Part shown: piece by piece, positions 26,380 through 36,511 of the stretch
Numbering within the stretch: position 1 is the first letter of the stretch
Layout: every line of letters begins with the position of its first letter
Assembly: GCF_018100805.1 (NCBI RefSeq)
Contig: NZ_JAGJEA010000014.1
Location: 1-64,000, forward strand
Reading direction: 5' to 3'
Length of the DNA: 64,000 nt
Origin: Aquimarina sp. MMG016
GTDB taxonomy: Bacteria; Bacteroidota; Bacteroidia; Flavobacteriales; Flavobacteriaceae
The notes under the pieces: generated by a model
Told to the model about the DNA's origin: nothing
The model's input: only the letters and a program-made list of their open reading frames with translations
Database searches by the model: none
Translations under genes and position numbers: made by a program

Positions 26380-27096
26380 TTATTTAAATGTTGTAACGTT
26401 AGTATTTTCTGCTACCTCTTTTGTAGCTTCTTTTTCTTCAACCTGAGCGGCTTTGGTCTCTTTTTTCTCCTCTTCTTCTCCCCCGGTCAGCATTCCTCCA
26501 AAACTCATAAAACCTATTGCCATTAATCCTGTAAGGATAAATGTAATTCCTAATCCTCTTAATGGAGCAGGAACATTAGAGTATCTAATTTTTTCTCGAA
26601 TTGCAGCAATTGCCAATATAGCTAGAAACCATCCAATACCTGATCCAATACCATATACACCAGCTTGGCTGATATTAGCAAATTCCTTTTGTTGCATAAA
26701 TAATGATCCTCCAAGAATTGCACAGTTTACAGCAATTAATGGTAAGAAAATACCTAAAGAGTTATATAAAGAAGGTGAAAACTTCTCCACTATAATTTCT
26801 ACTAACTGTACCATAGTAGCAATAGTAGCAATAAACAGAATAAAGGTAAGAAAGCTTAAATCATAGTCTGCATACTCAGGCCCCAACCAAACCAAAGCAC
26901 CTTCTCTAAGAATATATTTATCTAGTAAAAAGTTTAGCGGTACGGTAATAGCTAATACAAATATTACGGCAGCACCAAGACCCACGGCAGTGGATACTTT
27001 TTTAGATACTGCAAGGTACGAACACATTCCTAAGAAGAATGCAAATACCATATTATCTATAAAGATCGATTTTAAAAATAATTCTAAATATTCCAT
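26380..27096 (-). CDS. nqrE: Na+-translocating NADH:quinone reductase subunit E
   Basis: 238 residues with six membrane segments typical of NqrE. The iron-cluster cysteines are in FFLGMCSYLAV and NCAILGG. After the last membrane segment, a charged tail of about 34 residues rich in Glu and Lys follows (from EEEEKKETK). Typical NqrE is close to 200 residues. It forms the 2Fe-2S site in the membrane together with NqrD. Confidence 0.96.
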   Translation of the reverse strand: MEYLELFLKSIFIDNMVFAFFLGMCSYLAVSKKVSTAVGLGAAVIFVLAITVPLNFLLDKYILREGALVWLGPEYADYDLSFLTFILFIATIATMVQLVEIIVEKFSPSLYNSLGIFLPLIAVNCAILGGSLFMQQKEFANISQAGVYGIGSGIGWFLAILAIAAIREKIRYSNVPAPLRGLGITFILTGLMAIGFMSFGGMLTGGEEEEKKETKAAQVEEKEATKEVAENTNVTTFK

Positions 27097-27107
27097 GTTT
27101 CTTTATT

Positions 27108-27806
27108 TTAATGATCTTCTATTAATGCTTTATTTCTACTTCTTTGAATCCAAATAATAATCCCTACGGTAATCAGTGCCATCGGTGCTAATACCATAAA
27201 ACCATTATTTTCATATCCTATAGCATACAATCCAGTCTTTTCGATTGGATCTCCTAACACTTTAGCTCCGAACAAAGTTCCCGATCCCAATAACTCTCTA
27301 AAGAAAGCTACGATAATCAGTAATACACCGTATCCTGCAGCATTACCAATTCCGTCAAGGAAAGATTTCCAAGGACCATTACCTAAAGCAAATGCTTCAA
27401 AACGTCCCATTATAATACAGTTGGTAATGATTAGTCCAATAAATACAGATAGTTCTTTACTTAAGGTATATGCGAATGCTTTTAATACCTGATCCACAAT
27501 AATCACTAAAGCTGCAACTACAACCAACTGAACGATGATCCTGATTTTAGAAGGGATAATATTTCTCATCAATGAGATTACTACATTACCAATTCCTAAC
27601 ACAAAGATTACCGATATTGCCATTACAATTGATGGTTTCAACTGCGCTGTAATAGCTAATGCCGAACAAATACCTAATACCTGAATGGTAATTGGATTGT
27701 TATCAGCAAGTGGATCTATTAATAATTTTTTGTTTTTCTTCGAAAACAAAGGCTCTTTCGGCTCTTTTACTTTAACTTCAACTTTTTCTTCTGTTACTTC
27801 AGCCAT
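27108..27806 (-). CDS. nqrD: Na+-translocating NADH:quinone reductase subunit D
   Basis: 232 residues. A charged N-terminal extension of about 28 residues precedes the family start (KLLIDPLADNNPITIQVLGICSAL). Six membrane helices and TNCIIMGRFEAFA follow, with the cluster cysteines in GICSAL and TNCIIMG mirroring NqrE. It forms the membrane iron centre with NqrE. Spacing to nqrE is 11 bp and to nqrC 3 bp. Confidence 0.96.
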   Translation of the reverse strand: MAEVTEEKVEVKVKEPKEPLFSKKNKKLLIDPLADNNPITIQVLGICSALAITAQLKPSIVMAISVIFVLGIGNVVISLMRNIIPSKIRIIVQLVVVAALVIIVDQVLKAFAYTLSKELSVFIGLIITNCIIMGRFEAFALGNGPWKSFLDGIGNAAGYGVLLIIVAFFRELLGSGTLFGAKVLGDPIEKTGLYAIGYENNGFMVLAPMALITVGIIIWIQRSRNKALIEDH

Positions 27807-27809
27807 CTG

Positions 27810-28565
27810 TTATTTTTTTAAAGTTTCGAAATAAGGTAAATACATTTTGATTCCTTTCTTCACCATAGCAGTTACACCATCACCAGTAATTGTAGCTCCG
27901 GCAATAGCATCTACAGCATTATCTTCTTTTCTTTCATTCTTAGGATCAGCGTTACCTTTCTTTACTGTTACTCCTTTGTATGATCCAGCAGTATCGAAAA
28001 TATTTTCTCCTTTAAAATCATCTCTGAAAAAGGCTTCTTTGATATTAGCTCCTAAACCAGGAGTTTCTCCTTTATGATCAAAAAATGCTCCTTGGATTGT
28101 TTTAAAATCTTTATCTAAAGAAACATAACCCCAAATAGCATCCCAAAGTCCATTACCTCTCATCGGAACAATGTAGAACCTTTGTCCATCCTTTTGCCCG
28201 ATAAATAATGGCATTTTTCTTTCGTAATTAGAGTCTTGTTTTACTTTATCGTTTTCTTTCTTTACTTCAATATTAAATGCATCAGTTGTTTTCTCTGCTG
28301 TGCTACCACTAACAATATATTGTTCTGATCCTACATATTGATCGAATAGCTCCTGAGCTTTTTCTGCCGGAACAAATTCATTAGGATCTTCGCTATCAGT
28401 AACTCCCATAGCAAAAAGAATATTTTGTTGCTTTTCTGTAATCTTATTAGCTGTAATATTTGGTTTAAGTACTGAAGATATTCCTGCTAATAAAGTTCCT
28501 ACCACTACCACCATGGCAATGGCAAAAATTATTGTATATGAATTTTTATCTGTATTGATTGCCAT
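27810..28565 (-). CDS. nqrC: Na+-translocating NADH:quinone reductase subunit C
   Basis: 251 residues with one N-terminal membrane helix (about 10-32) and a periplasmic FMN-binding domain. The flavinylation motif reads D219-AIAGAT-I, so Thr225 would carry the covalent FMN added by ApbE; the usual serine two places before GAT's alanine is replaced by alanine. GETPGLGANI is the second conserved stretch. It transfers electrons within the complex. Confidence 0.96.
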   Translation of the reverse strand: MAINTDKNSYTIIFAIAMVVVVGTLLAGISSVLKPNITANKITEKQQNILFAMGVTDSEDPNEFVPAEKAQELFDQYVGSEQYIVSGSTAEKTTDAFNIEVKKENDKVKQDSNYERKMPLFIGQKDGQRFYIVPMRGNGLWDAIWGYVSLDKDFKTIQGAFFDHKGETPGLGANIKEAFFRDDFKGENIFDTAGSYKGVTVKKGNADPKNERKEDNAVDAIAGATITGDGVTAMVKKGIKMYLPYFETLKK

Positions 28566-28568
28566 GAC

Positions 28569-29768
28569 TTAAGCCGTTTTTAATTTTAAACGTTTCATTC
28601 TTTTCTTCACATTACCTTGAACTACATAATGATCAATTGTTGGAGCGAATACATTCATTAATAATATTGCTAAGAATACTCCTTCTGGATATGCTGGATT
28701 AAATACACGAATCAGAATAGATATAAATCCTATTAAAAACCCATAAATCCATTTTCCTTTATTGGTTTGAGAGGCAGTTACAGGATCTGTAGCCATAAAT
28801 ACAATTCCAAATGCTATACCCCCTACTATTAAATGCTTCCAAAACTCAAGATTCATCAGAGCATAAAACTTACTAGAATCTGTTATCCAACCAGCTTCAA
28901 CAACTCCGTTAAATATTAATCCCATTGCTAATGTTCCAAGAACAGCACTCAGCATAATTCTCCAACTACCAATTTTACTGTAGATTAAGAATAAACCTCC
29001 TAAAAGGATCAGGAAAGCAGATGTTTCACCAACAGAACCTGGAATAAATCCAAAGAACATATCTGAAACCGAATAATCGAATGGCTTAGAATTAGCCAGA
29101 TATCCCAGAACAGTTTCTCCTGATAAGGCATCAACTCCTGATTTTTCTACTGCAGAGTGTACCCACACTTTATCCCCTGACATCCAACCTGGATATGAGA
29201 AGAATAAAAATGCTCTTATGGTTAACGCAGGATTTAAGATATTCATTCCAGTTCCTCCAAAAACTTCTTTACCAATCACAACACCAAAAATTACTGCAAC
29301 TGAAAGCATCCACAACGGAGTATCAACAGGAACAATCAACGGCACCAACATTCCAGTTACCAAATATCCTTCTTCTACTTCGTGTCCTTTCTTTACAGCA
29401 AATAAAAATTCTACTGCAAGTCCAACTCCATAAGAAACTACAACTAGTGGAATTATTTTTGACGCTCCTAAAACAAAATTCTCCCAGTTGATAAAATGTT
29501 CAAATAAAGAAAACTCTTGAGGAAAACCATTAATTGCTGAATAATACTGATATCCTGCATTAAAAATACCAAAGAGTAAACATGGCACTAAAGCCATAAT
29601 CACGGTATTCATAGTACGCTTCAGATCATCTGCTCCTCGAACGTGAGCCCCTGAATGCGTAGTCTCATTAGGTAAATACAAAAAAGTATGGATCGCGTTA
29701 AACGCGGGAGCCATTTTCTTGCCTTTATATTTTAGTTTTAGTTTATGTAATTTATCTTTTAATCCCAT
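28569..29768 (-). CDS. nqrB: Na+-translocating NADH:quinone reductase subunit B
   Basis: 399 residues with about ten membrane helices, the central sodium-channel subunit. It keeps the family signature VIGKEVFGGTGMNILNPAL. The FMN attachment site reads DALSGETV with Thr219 as acceptor; the usual SGAT is SGET here. FNPAYPEGVFLAILLMN is the conserved late helix. It is 3 bp before nqrC and 4 bp after nqrA, in one operon. Confidence 0.97.
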   Translation of the reverse strand: MGLKDKLHKLKLKYKGKKMAPAFNAIHTFLYLPNETTHSGAHVRGADDLKRTMNTVIMALVPCLLFGIFNAGYQYYSAINGFPQEFSLFEHFINWENFVLGASKIIPLVVVSYGVGLAVEFLFAVKKGHEVEEGYLVTGMLVPLIVPVDTPLWMLSVAVIFGVVIGKEVFGGTGMNILNPALTIRAFLFFSYPGWMSGDKVWVHSAVEKSGVDALSGETVLGYLANSKPFDYSVSDMFFGFIPGSVGETSAFLILLGGLFLIYSKIGSWRIMLSAVLGTLAMGLIFNGVVEAGWITDSSKFYALMNLEFWKHLIVGGIAFGIVFMATDPVTASQTNKGKWIYGFLIGFISILIRVFNPAYPEGVFLAILLMNVFAPTIDHYVVQGNVKKRMKRLKLKTA

Positions 29769-29772
29769 AGCA

Positions 29773-31128
29773 CTATCCTATTTCTTTTAACATTAAGTCT
29801 AACCCTTCTCTAATGATTTGCTGATGTGGTTGCTTAGAAACACATATAAATTCTGTAAGAGCAAAATCTTCAGGAGCTACTTCGTACATCCCTAATTGCT
29901 CCATTGCATCCAAATCATTTACTGCACATGCCTTAAGTAATTGCAGTGGATAAATATCCAAAGGAAATACTGTCTCATAACTTCCCGTTACAACAAAAGC
30001 CCTATGTTCTCCATTAGTATTAGTATTCAAATCATATTTCTTATTTGGAAATAACCAAGAGAACGTTAATGCTCTAGAAGGAGAAATTTTATTAAAAATT
30101 GGTTTGTTCCAACCAAAGAATTCATAATCATCACCTTCAGGAATCACAGAAATCGTATTATGATAGTATCCAAGATTACCATCAGGCTTTACATTATCAC
30201 CGGTAAGCACGTCTCCACTTATTACTCTTATATTCCCTTCATCATGCACTCCTGATGTATATACCACAGACGATACTTCGGCTCCGATTTTGGTTTTAAA
30301 GTATTTAGGAGTCTTTACAGAAGATCCTGCTAATGCCACTGTTCTTTCTGCATTGAATTTACCGGTAAGCAAAAGTTCTCCTATAATCACTAAATCTTGC
30401 GGATTTACCACCCAAACTACTTCTCCCTTATTAATTGGATCGATTTTAGCAATTTGTACACTTACATTCCCTGCAGGATGTGGTCCAGAAACATTATGAA
30501 GTGCTATATTATTAAGCCCAGCCAATGGTGAGTTACCTTTTTTACCTACAGAAACGTGTACTTGACCTTCTGTCAACTTGCTTAACGCTGTGACAGCTGC
30601 CTGCAGCTCATTCTCTTTACCTGCCAACACATAATCACTATCTGCTGCTAATGGTGCTGTTGTATATCCTGAGATAAATATCGCTTTTGGAGCTACATCA
30701 GGATTAGCAATTACATCATATGGACGCTGCTTAATAAAAGGCCAACAACCTGAAGATAAAAGATGAGCTTTTACCTCATCACCACTTAAGCTATTTACAT
30801 CTTTAACACCAAAGTCAGCATATTGCTGTTCTTTGTCTGCAAGAATCTTAAATGCTAATATTTTTCTCTTTGCACCACGCACTATTTCCACCACTTCTCC
30901 GCTTACTGGAGATGGAAAAAGCATATTTTCATTAGATTTAGAGTGAAAAAGTGGTTCGCCGGCTTTGACTTCTACACCTTGTTTGGCAATAACTTTGGGT
31001 ACAATACCGTGAAAATCGTCAGGCTTAATTGCAAAAACATTACTTCTGGTGGCATCTACAGTATTTTTCTCTGCTTCGCCAACAAGCTTAATGTCTAAGC
31101 CTTTTCTGATACGAATGTCTTTTGACAT
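29773..31128 (-). CDS. nqrA: Na+-translocating NADH:quinone reductase subunit A
   Basis: 451 residues, the normal length. The biotinyl/lipoyl-like Rnf/Nqr start is IRIRKGLDIKLVG, with VIAKQGVEVKAGEPLFHSK as the barrel-sandwich segment. GPHPAGNVSVQI is a signature stretch. It is the large peripheral subunit of the complex and first gene of the operon, 36 bp after its -7 promoter box. Confidence 0.97.
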   Translation of the reverse strand: MSKDIRIRKGLDIKLVGEAEKNTVDATRSNVFAIKPDDFHGIVPKVIAKQGVEVKAGEPLFHSKSNENMLFPSPVSGEVVEIVRGAKRKILAFKILADKEQQYADFGVKDVNSLSGDEVKAHLLSSGCWPFIKQRPYDVIANPDVAPKAIFISGYTTAPLAADSDYVLAGKENELQAAVTALSKLTEGQVHVSVGKKGNSPLAGLNNIALHNVSGPHPAGNVSVQIAKIDPINKGEVVWVVNPQDLVIIGELLLTGKFNAERTVALAGSSVKTPKYFKTKIGAEVSSVVYTSGVHDEGNIRVISGDVLTGDNVKPDGNLGYYHNTISVIPEGDDYEFFGWNKPIFNKISPSRALTFSWLFPNKKYDLNTNTNGEHRAFVVTGSYETVFPLDIYPLQLLKACAVNDLDAMEQLGMYEVAPEDFALTEFICVSKQPHQQIIREGLDLMLKEIG

Positions 31129-31164
31129 ATTTGTAGTCTATGTTAATTAACTAAAAAAATCGTG

Positions 31165-31172
31165 CAAATTTA
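31165..31172 (-). promoter_or_regulatory. nqr operon promoter, -7 element
   Basis: On the minus strand the sequence reads TAAATTTG, a match to TAnnTTTG, 36 bp upstream of the nqrA ATG. No good -33 TTG is visible at the usual distance. Confidence 0.5.
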
Positions 31173-31316
31173 CTAATTAAAACACGTAAGTTAAAACTGG
31201 TTATGTTATAAAGTTTTATTAATAATCATTCTAAATAATAATTTTTCGCCATACAGAAATCCCAAAGTACATTAGGCACACTTTTTGTTTATATTTACAT
31301 TCTTAATTATCAATAA

Positions 31317-32588
31317 ATGAGAAAAAAACTTAAACAAATCTTATTGTTTTTAGGATTTGTATTATGCGCTTATCATAACCTTATCGCACAACAAAATTCT
31401 CAAGAAATATCACCTCCTGAGTATATTAAAACCATTCAGCTGTATGGAGGAAATTCAGAGTTTTCGGGAACACCTATATTTAAACTTGGAGAATCACTTA
31501 AACTCAATTTTGATGATATCACAGGGGATGAATCTGATTATTATTATAGAATCAGTCATTACAACTTTGACTGGACTCCTTCTTCTTTATATAAAAACGA
31601 ATTCTTGAATGGTTTTGACGAAGTCCGAATTCTTAATTACGAAAACTCATTCAACACCCTTCAGCTATACAGCAATTATACACTTACTATCCCAAACCAA
31701 GACACCAGAGGCTTTAAAGTAAGTGGGAATTATATGATAGAAGTTTATAACATAGATGATGAAGTAATATTTTCTAGGAAATTTATAATTTATGAAGATC
31801 TGACCTTTATAAAGTCTTATGTAAAAAGATCCAGAAACCTCAACTATGTAAACTCTAGGCAATCTATACAATTCGAAATAAATTCTCCCAACGAAATTTT
31901 ACGCAACCCAAAACGAAATGTAAAAACTCTGGTTATCCAGAACAACGACTTAAAAAGAGCAATTACTAATCTTATTCCTCAATTCACGATAACTAATAGT
32001 CTGATATATAAATATGACCAAGAATCCAGTTTCGATGGAGGAAATGAATTTATTGGTTTCGACAGCAAAGAAGTACGTTCTTCTACCCCAGATATACAAC
32101 GCATAGAACTACAGGACATCTATCATAACTTCTTATTTACTGATATCAAAAGAGCGAATAGACGTTACACTTATAACCCTGATATTAATGGTAATTTTGT
32201 AATTAGAAATCTACGTGCAGAAAACAGTAATTCTCAAGCAGATTATGTTTGGATGCATTTTACTCTAGAATGTTATGAATCTATTGGTGACGGAGAGCTA
32301 CACATCTATGGAAACTTCAATAATTATACTCTGGACGACTCCACTCGTCTTAAATATGACAAAAAAAGTGGTTTATATTTCACTAAAAGACTATTCAAAC
32401 AAGGTTTTTACAACTACAAATATGTTCTTGTTCGACCAGATGGCAGCATAGATCCAGGTTTTATAAGCGGTAATTTTGACGAAACAGAAAATGAGTATAC
32501 TATCATACCCTATTACAGAGCTCCTGGAGCGAGGTATGATAGAGCTATTGGCAAAGGAACAGGAAATTCCAGAAATATAACCAATTAA
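31317..32588 (+). CDS. Type IX secretion system plug protein (DUF5103)
   Basis: 423 residues with signal peptide (ending NLIAQ). The N-terminal T9SS plug domain begins YIKTIQLYGGNSEFSGTPIF and continues with YRISHYNFDWTPSSLYKNEFL and GFDEVRI, a distinctive stretch of the family. The C-terminal half (about 280-405) is beta-rich and ends in a charged tail. In the known system the plug protein closes the SprA translocon on the outer face when no substrate is present. The gene is alone; other T9SS parts of the window (PorT) are about 20 kb away. Confidence 0.9.
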   Translation: MRKKLKQILLFLGFVLCAYHNLIAQQNSQEISPPEYIKTIQLYGGNSEFSGTPIFKLGESLKLNFDDITGDESDYYYRISHYNFDWTPSSLYKNEFLNGFDEVRILNYENSFNTLQLYSNYTLTIPNQDTRGFKVSGNYMIEVYNIDDEVIFSRKFIIYEDLTFIKSYVKRSRNLNYVNSRQSIQFEINSPNEILRNPKRNVKTLVIQNNDLKRAITNLIPQFTITNSLIYKYDQESSFDGGNEFIGFDSKEVRSSTPDIQRIELQDIYHNFLFTDIKRANRRYTYNPDINGNFVIRNLRAENSNSQADYVWMHFTLECYESIGDGELHIYGNFNNYTLDDSTRLKYDKKSGLYFTKRLFKQGFYNYKYVLVRPDGSIDPGFISGNFDETENEYTIIPYYRAPGARYDRAIGKGTGNSRNITN

Positions 32589-32617
32589 AAAAGGTGGAAC
32601 TGAAAGCTCCACCTTTT
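32589..32617. terminator. Bidirectional terminator
   Basis: AAAAGGTGGA (32589-32598) pairs with TCCACCTTTT (32608-32617) around a 9-base loop, between the convergent plug-protein gene and the BNR/CBM26 gene. Confidence 0.85.
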
Positions 32618-32639
32618 AGAATAACTGTTTTAAAATAAA

Positions 32640-35600
32640 TTATTGGACAATCACTTTTATAGTCTCTAGTTTTATTTCTTCAACAAATATTGTATAAAAA
32701 TACATTCCAACCCCTTCAATATCACCTCTGTTTAATGGGATAGTTTGGTTACCAGCTTCCACATGTTGGTTATAAATTACTTTCTTCTGCCCTAAGACAT
32801 TAACCGCTATAATTTTTACAACTCCACCGTTTATTGTATTTAATTTCAATACTGACTGCCCTTTGATAGGGTTTGGAGCAATTGATGCTTTATTTATTTC
32901 ATCAAAAACTCGAGAATCTTCTTCTTTTATAGGCACAGTATCGCAAGACGAAGGACAGGAGTCACTCCAAAAACCATTGAATTTCCCATCTGTATTAGGA
33001 TAGGTTCTGGTAAACCAACCTGTTTTGCCTCGCACTAAATCTACCGTTTGTTTTCCATTACCATCATTAAATATAACCCCTATTTCATCAGGAGAAACTC
33101 CATTAGGAATTATAAAAGACCATTTACTCCAAGCAGAACCATTTGTTACTGTCATTACCTGACCAGGCCATCCAGCAGTACCTTCTAGAGTAACATTTCG
33201 AGCCATATCGAACAAGTAAATATTTGATACACTACCCCAGTTAAATGTTGGTGTTTTAAAATAAATATCTACAACGGTTTTATTCAACCCTTCACAATCT
33301 CTTTGACACTCATCACTCCAAACACCGTCTTGATACCATCCACTAGTACCTCTCGACAAATCATCAGTCTGACCATTATTTCCATTAAAAACAATTCTTA
33401 TATCATCCGGGCTTACTCCTTCAGATAAAACTAAAGTATATTGATACCAGTTTGTACCAGGATAATTACTCATTTGTTCACCTGGCCATCCACTAGTCCC
33501 TACTAATGCTGAATTGGAAACTGAACTAAAAAAGTATGCATTTACAACATCACCCCATCCAGCGGGCTTATAAAAACTAAACGTAATCTCAGCCAAACCT
33601 TCTGTAGTTACTGAAACTGCTTCACTAAAAGCCGATTGATTACCTTTTGCATCCTTTGCCACTACACTAAACTCATAATTAGTATCACCCGATAAGCCAT
33701 TAATAGTGACAGAAGTTGTACTTACAAACTTCACAAATTCTGTTCCTTGATATATATCATAACCAGTCACAGCAATGTTATCAGATGAGGCACTCCAACT
33801 TAAAGTAACCGAGGATTGTTTAATACTTGAAGCCACAACATTTGTTGGAACTGAAGGAGCTACATCATCTGATGGTAATTGGACCTGCAATGGTGCTTTC
33901 CACACTCCTCTTCCATAAGTTGCTGCCAACAGAACATTATCCTTTAAATTCACCTCTAAGTCTCTTACAGCCACATTAGGAAGATCTGAAGAATATTCTT
34001 GCCAAGGTTGATCTCCATCTTTAACATATACTCCCATATAAGTACCTAGGTATATAGACTCTGTTCCCTTATGGTGTCGTATTACAAACTTCCCTAGTCC
34101 AGGGAGATTATCAGTGATATCAGAGAAACTATTCCCTTGATCTAAGGATTTAAGTACTTCTCCTCCTGAACCTGCAGTAGTAACATAAATGATTTGGTTA
34201 TTATCATTATGGATTTCGAGGGAAGTAATAAATCTGGTAAACCTATACACTTTTATCCAATTAACTCCTTTATCGGTACTTCTATACAGATTCTGACCAT
34301 TTGCTATATATATAATATTAGTATCCGATGGATCTAACTCGATATGCTCTATATTGTCTCCTCCAAAATCAAATTCTGTTTGCTTTATAAAAGAAGTACC
34401 TTCAAGTTTATATAAACTGCTGTACCCAGCATACAAATTGCCATTGCGATCAGACACTAATGGAGTTACCCAATTACCACTTTCAGGACCACCCGCTGCG
34501 TACCTTCTTGTTTTACCTCTATCTTCAGTTTTATATAAACTTCCACCATATTGTATAAACCCATAGTATGTATTTGAATCATTTCCTTGCACAGCACAAT
34601 CCATACCATCTGCTCCGTGATATACATTCCATTGTGACCCATCTAAAGCATATCCGCCATTGTCTTGTAAACCTCCAACCATGTGATCGGCACTACTATT
34701 TTCTGCAACAGATATCTTATAAAACTGACCAATTTGAAGTCCTTTTGTTAAATCAGTAAATGAATCCCCATTATTTTTAGACTCATAAACACCTCCATCA
34801 CTACCACATAACAATCTCCCATTATAATATCGTAAAAAATGAATATCTGCATGGGTATAAGTAACTTGAGTTGGATCATTCCATCTATTAATCCTAATAA
34901 ACCTATCTCCTCCGTCTGTTGATTTCCATATATTTAAACATCCTACAAATACCTGATTAGGATCTTGATCAGAAACAGCTAATGCTAAATCATACCAAGC
35001 CTGTGTACTTTCAAAAATATCTTGGGTTTCGCTAGTTTTATTAAAACTAGCACCAGAATTTATAGATTTATAAAGCCCTTGAAAAGAATTATTCATTGAC
35101 GCACTCAGTAGATATACATATTCTGGATTAGCAGGAGTAACATCAATAACCAATCTGTTGGAGTTAGAAGGCAATCCATTTCTAACGATAAAAAAACTAT
35201 TACCGCCATCAGTAGACTTATAAAAAGTATTTCTAGTCACTGCATAAACAACATTAGTATCACCTGGCTTTATTTTAATATCTTTTATATTACCAGATAA
35301 AGATTTTGTCCAAGTTGCTCCAGCATCTTCGGTTTTATAAACTCCTTTGCTTGTAGCCACCCATAATTTATTAGAGTTGTTTGGATCTATATAGATGTCA
35401 TTACCGATTTCATATTGATCTGAAGGATCTAGACCTGTTTTGCTCCACGTATACCCGCCATCCACAGACTTCAAAACACCAACACCTAATGCATCATTAG
35501 CATCATCATCTCCGGTAGAAATATAAATAATATTGGAGTTATTATAATCTATTGCAATTCCTGAAACTCCGATCTGAGGCAAATAATCCGAAAGTGGTTC

Positions 35601-36125
35601 CCAATGCTCTCCATTGTCTATTGATTTCCAGATTCCACCTGCAGGTGCACCAACATACATCACATTGGATTGGTTAGGATCTACAATCGCCACATTGACT
35701 CTACCTTGACCAGGTGACCAGGAATTAGAACCATTATGATCATAAGGGCCCATTGGGGTCCAAGCATTTGCACTTTTTTGCCCAGAAGTTCTTTTAGACT
35801 GCTTCTTTTCCCAAATATCCCAGTAGAAATCTGGAGTAGGTAAAGTACCATCAGGCATCAAAGAATTCTTATAAAACTCCTCCCACCTCTTAAAAGGTTT
35901 ATGCCCACTTCCTTTTACAGAAAAATCTCTTTTTTCCCAATAGCGATTAAAAGCATCAACTATCTCATCAAATTTAGTAGCATTTACCTCATTAGACTTT
36001 TCTTTTAATTTAATTTCAGACATCCATGGTGCATCTACGTTGTATTGAGCATTCACAGAAGTGATGTTCAAAGAAATGAATAAAAGCATGAAAACCACTC
36101 TGAATGTAGTTATGGTATTTTTCAT
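32640..36125 (-). CDS. T9SS-exported BNR-repeat protein with FN3 and two CBM26 domains
   Basis: 1161 residues. A signal peptide (ending SVNAQ) is followed by a sortilin/VPS10-like BNR beta-propeller (about 115-750) with many repeats of the type SxDGGxTW. One fibronectin type III domain lies at about 754-843. Two starch-binding-like CBM26 modules lie at about 844-947 and 948-1060; each has WPG, an IVFN/VIFN segment and QTDDL/QTVDL plus a cysteine pair. The last about 80 residues are a T9SS type A sorting domain (SIAPNPIKGQ ... MYFYTIFVE). Secreted to the surface or medium. It probably binds or degrades a glucan-bearing substrate; no glycosidase catalytic domain is visible. Confidence 0.88.
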   Translation of the reverse strand: MKNTITTFRVVFMLLFISLNITSVNAQYNVDAPWMSEIKLKEKSNEVNATKFDEIVDAFNRYWEKRDFSVKGSGHKPFKRWEEFYKNSLMPDGTLPTPDFYWDIWEKKQSKRTSGQKSANAWTPMGPYDHNGSNSWSPGQGRVNVAIVDPNQSNVMYVGAPAGGIWKSIDNGEHWEPLSDYLPQIGVSGIAIDYNNSNIIYISTGDDDANDALGVGVLKSVDGGYTWSKTGLDPSDQYEIGNDIYIDPNNSNKLWVATSKGVYKTEDAGATWTKSLSGNIKDIKIKPGDTNVVYAVTRNTFYKSTDGGNSFFIVRNGLPSNSNRLVIDVTPANPEYVYLLSASMNNSFQGLYKSINSGASFNKTSETQDIFESTQAWYDLALAVSDQDPNQVFVGCLNIWKSTDGGDRFIRINRWNDPTQVTYTHADIHFLRYYNGRLLCGSDGGVYESKNNGDSFTDLTKGLQIGQFYKISVAENSSADHMVGGLQDNGGYALDGSQWNVYHGADGMDCAVQGNDSNTYYGFIQYGGSLYKTEDRGKTRRYAAGGPESGNWVTPLVSDRNGNLYAGYSSLYKLEGTSFIKQTEFDFGGDNIEHIELDPSDTNIIYIANGQNLYRSTDKGVNWIKVYRFTRFITSLEIHNDNNQIIYVTTAGSGGEVLKSLDQGNSFSDITDNLPGLGKFVIRHHKGTESIYLGTYMGVYVKDGDQPWQEYSSDLPNVAVRDLEVNLKDNVLLAATYGRGVWKAPLQVQLPSDDVAPSVPTNVVASSIKQSSVTLSWSASSDNIAVTGYDIYQGTEFVKFVSTTSVTINGLSGDTNYEFSVVAKDAKGNQSAFSEAVSVTTEGLAEITFSFYKPAGWGDVVNAYFFSSVSNSALVGTSGWPGEQMSNYPGTNWYQYTLVLSEGVSPDDIRIVFNGNNGQTDDLSRGTSGWYQDGVWSDECQRDCEGLNKTVVDIYFKTPTFNWGSVSNIYLFDMARNVTLEGTAGWPGQVMTVTNGSAWSKWSFIIPNGVSPDEIGVIFNDGNGKQTVDLVRGKTGWFTRTYPNTDGKFNGFWSDSCPSSCDTVPIKEEDSRVFDEINKASIAPNPIKGQSVLKLNTINGGVVKIIAVNVLGQKKVIYNQHVEAGNQTIPLNRGDIEGVGMYFYTIFVEEIKLETIKVIVQ

Positions 36126-36511
36126 ATTTCAGGGTTATAAGTATTGATAAAAGTTTTTATTGTTAAACCGTAATTTGAATGCGCAAAAATACATACAGAC
36201 TTTTTTAAAAACTTCCACCCACACTCTTCAAAAAAACTTTTTAAAATACTGATATTCAAAATTTTAATACCACCTATATCGATAAAGGTTAAATTATTTT
36301 TTTCGATAAAACACCAATAAAATTGCCTAAAAACACAACTAACGTCGACCTAAAACGTTGTAAAAAAAATTCTTACATCGCATTTCTATCGTTTGAGGAT
36401 TCTGCTTTAGACAGTTACTGATTACACGCCATCCTAACTTTCTATTTTTTTTGTGTTTTGTATCGAAATACCTTTACTTTAACCTCATTTCGGGAAAACC
36501 ATCAACCAAAA
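36126..36511. other. Divergent intergenic region with shared upstream element
   Basis: 386 bp between the BNR/CBM26 gene and the DUF3667 gene. It is AT-rich and must contain both promoters. It holds several CGAT-type elements (TATCGATA near 36276-36285, TTTTTTTCGAT ending at 36307, ATCGTTTGAG at 36388-36397). Part of this is shared with the region upstream of the astacin gene. No ORF was found. Confidence 0.6.
36293..36397 (-). promoter_or_regulatory. Upstream element shared with the astacin gene, copy 1
   Basis: A stretch starting at CGAT (36304) matches the copy starting at 39739 at about 30 of 37 aligned bases without gaps, including ACCAATAAAA. ATCGTTTGAG (36388-36397) follows 84 bp later; in the second copy the distance is 85 bp. 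It lies 170-270 bp upstream of the BNR/CBM26 start. It could be a regulator-binding region or part of a long leader. Confidence 0.6.

Noticed and set aside
26453..26866. 137-codon plus-strand ORF opposite nqrE
   Set aside because: It is antisense to a certain gene, Pro/Ile-rich with no recognisable domain, and arises from the codon usage of nqrE.
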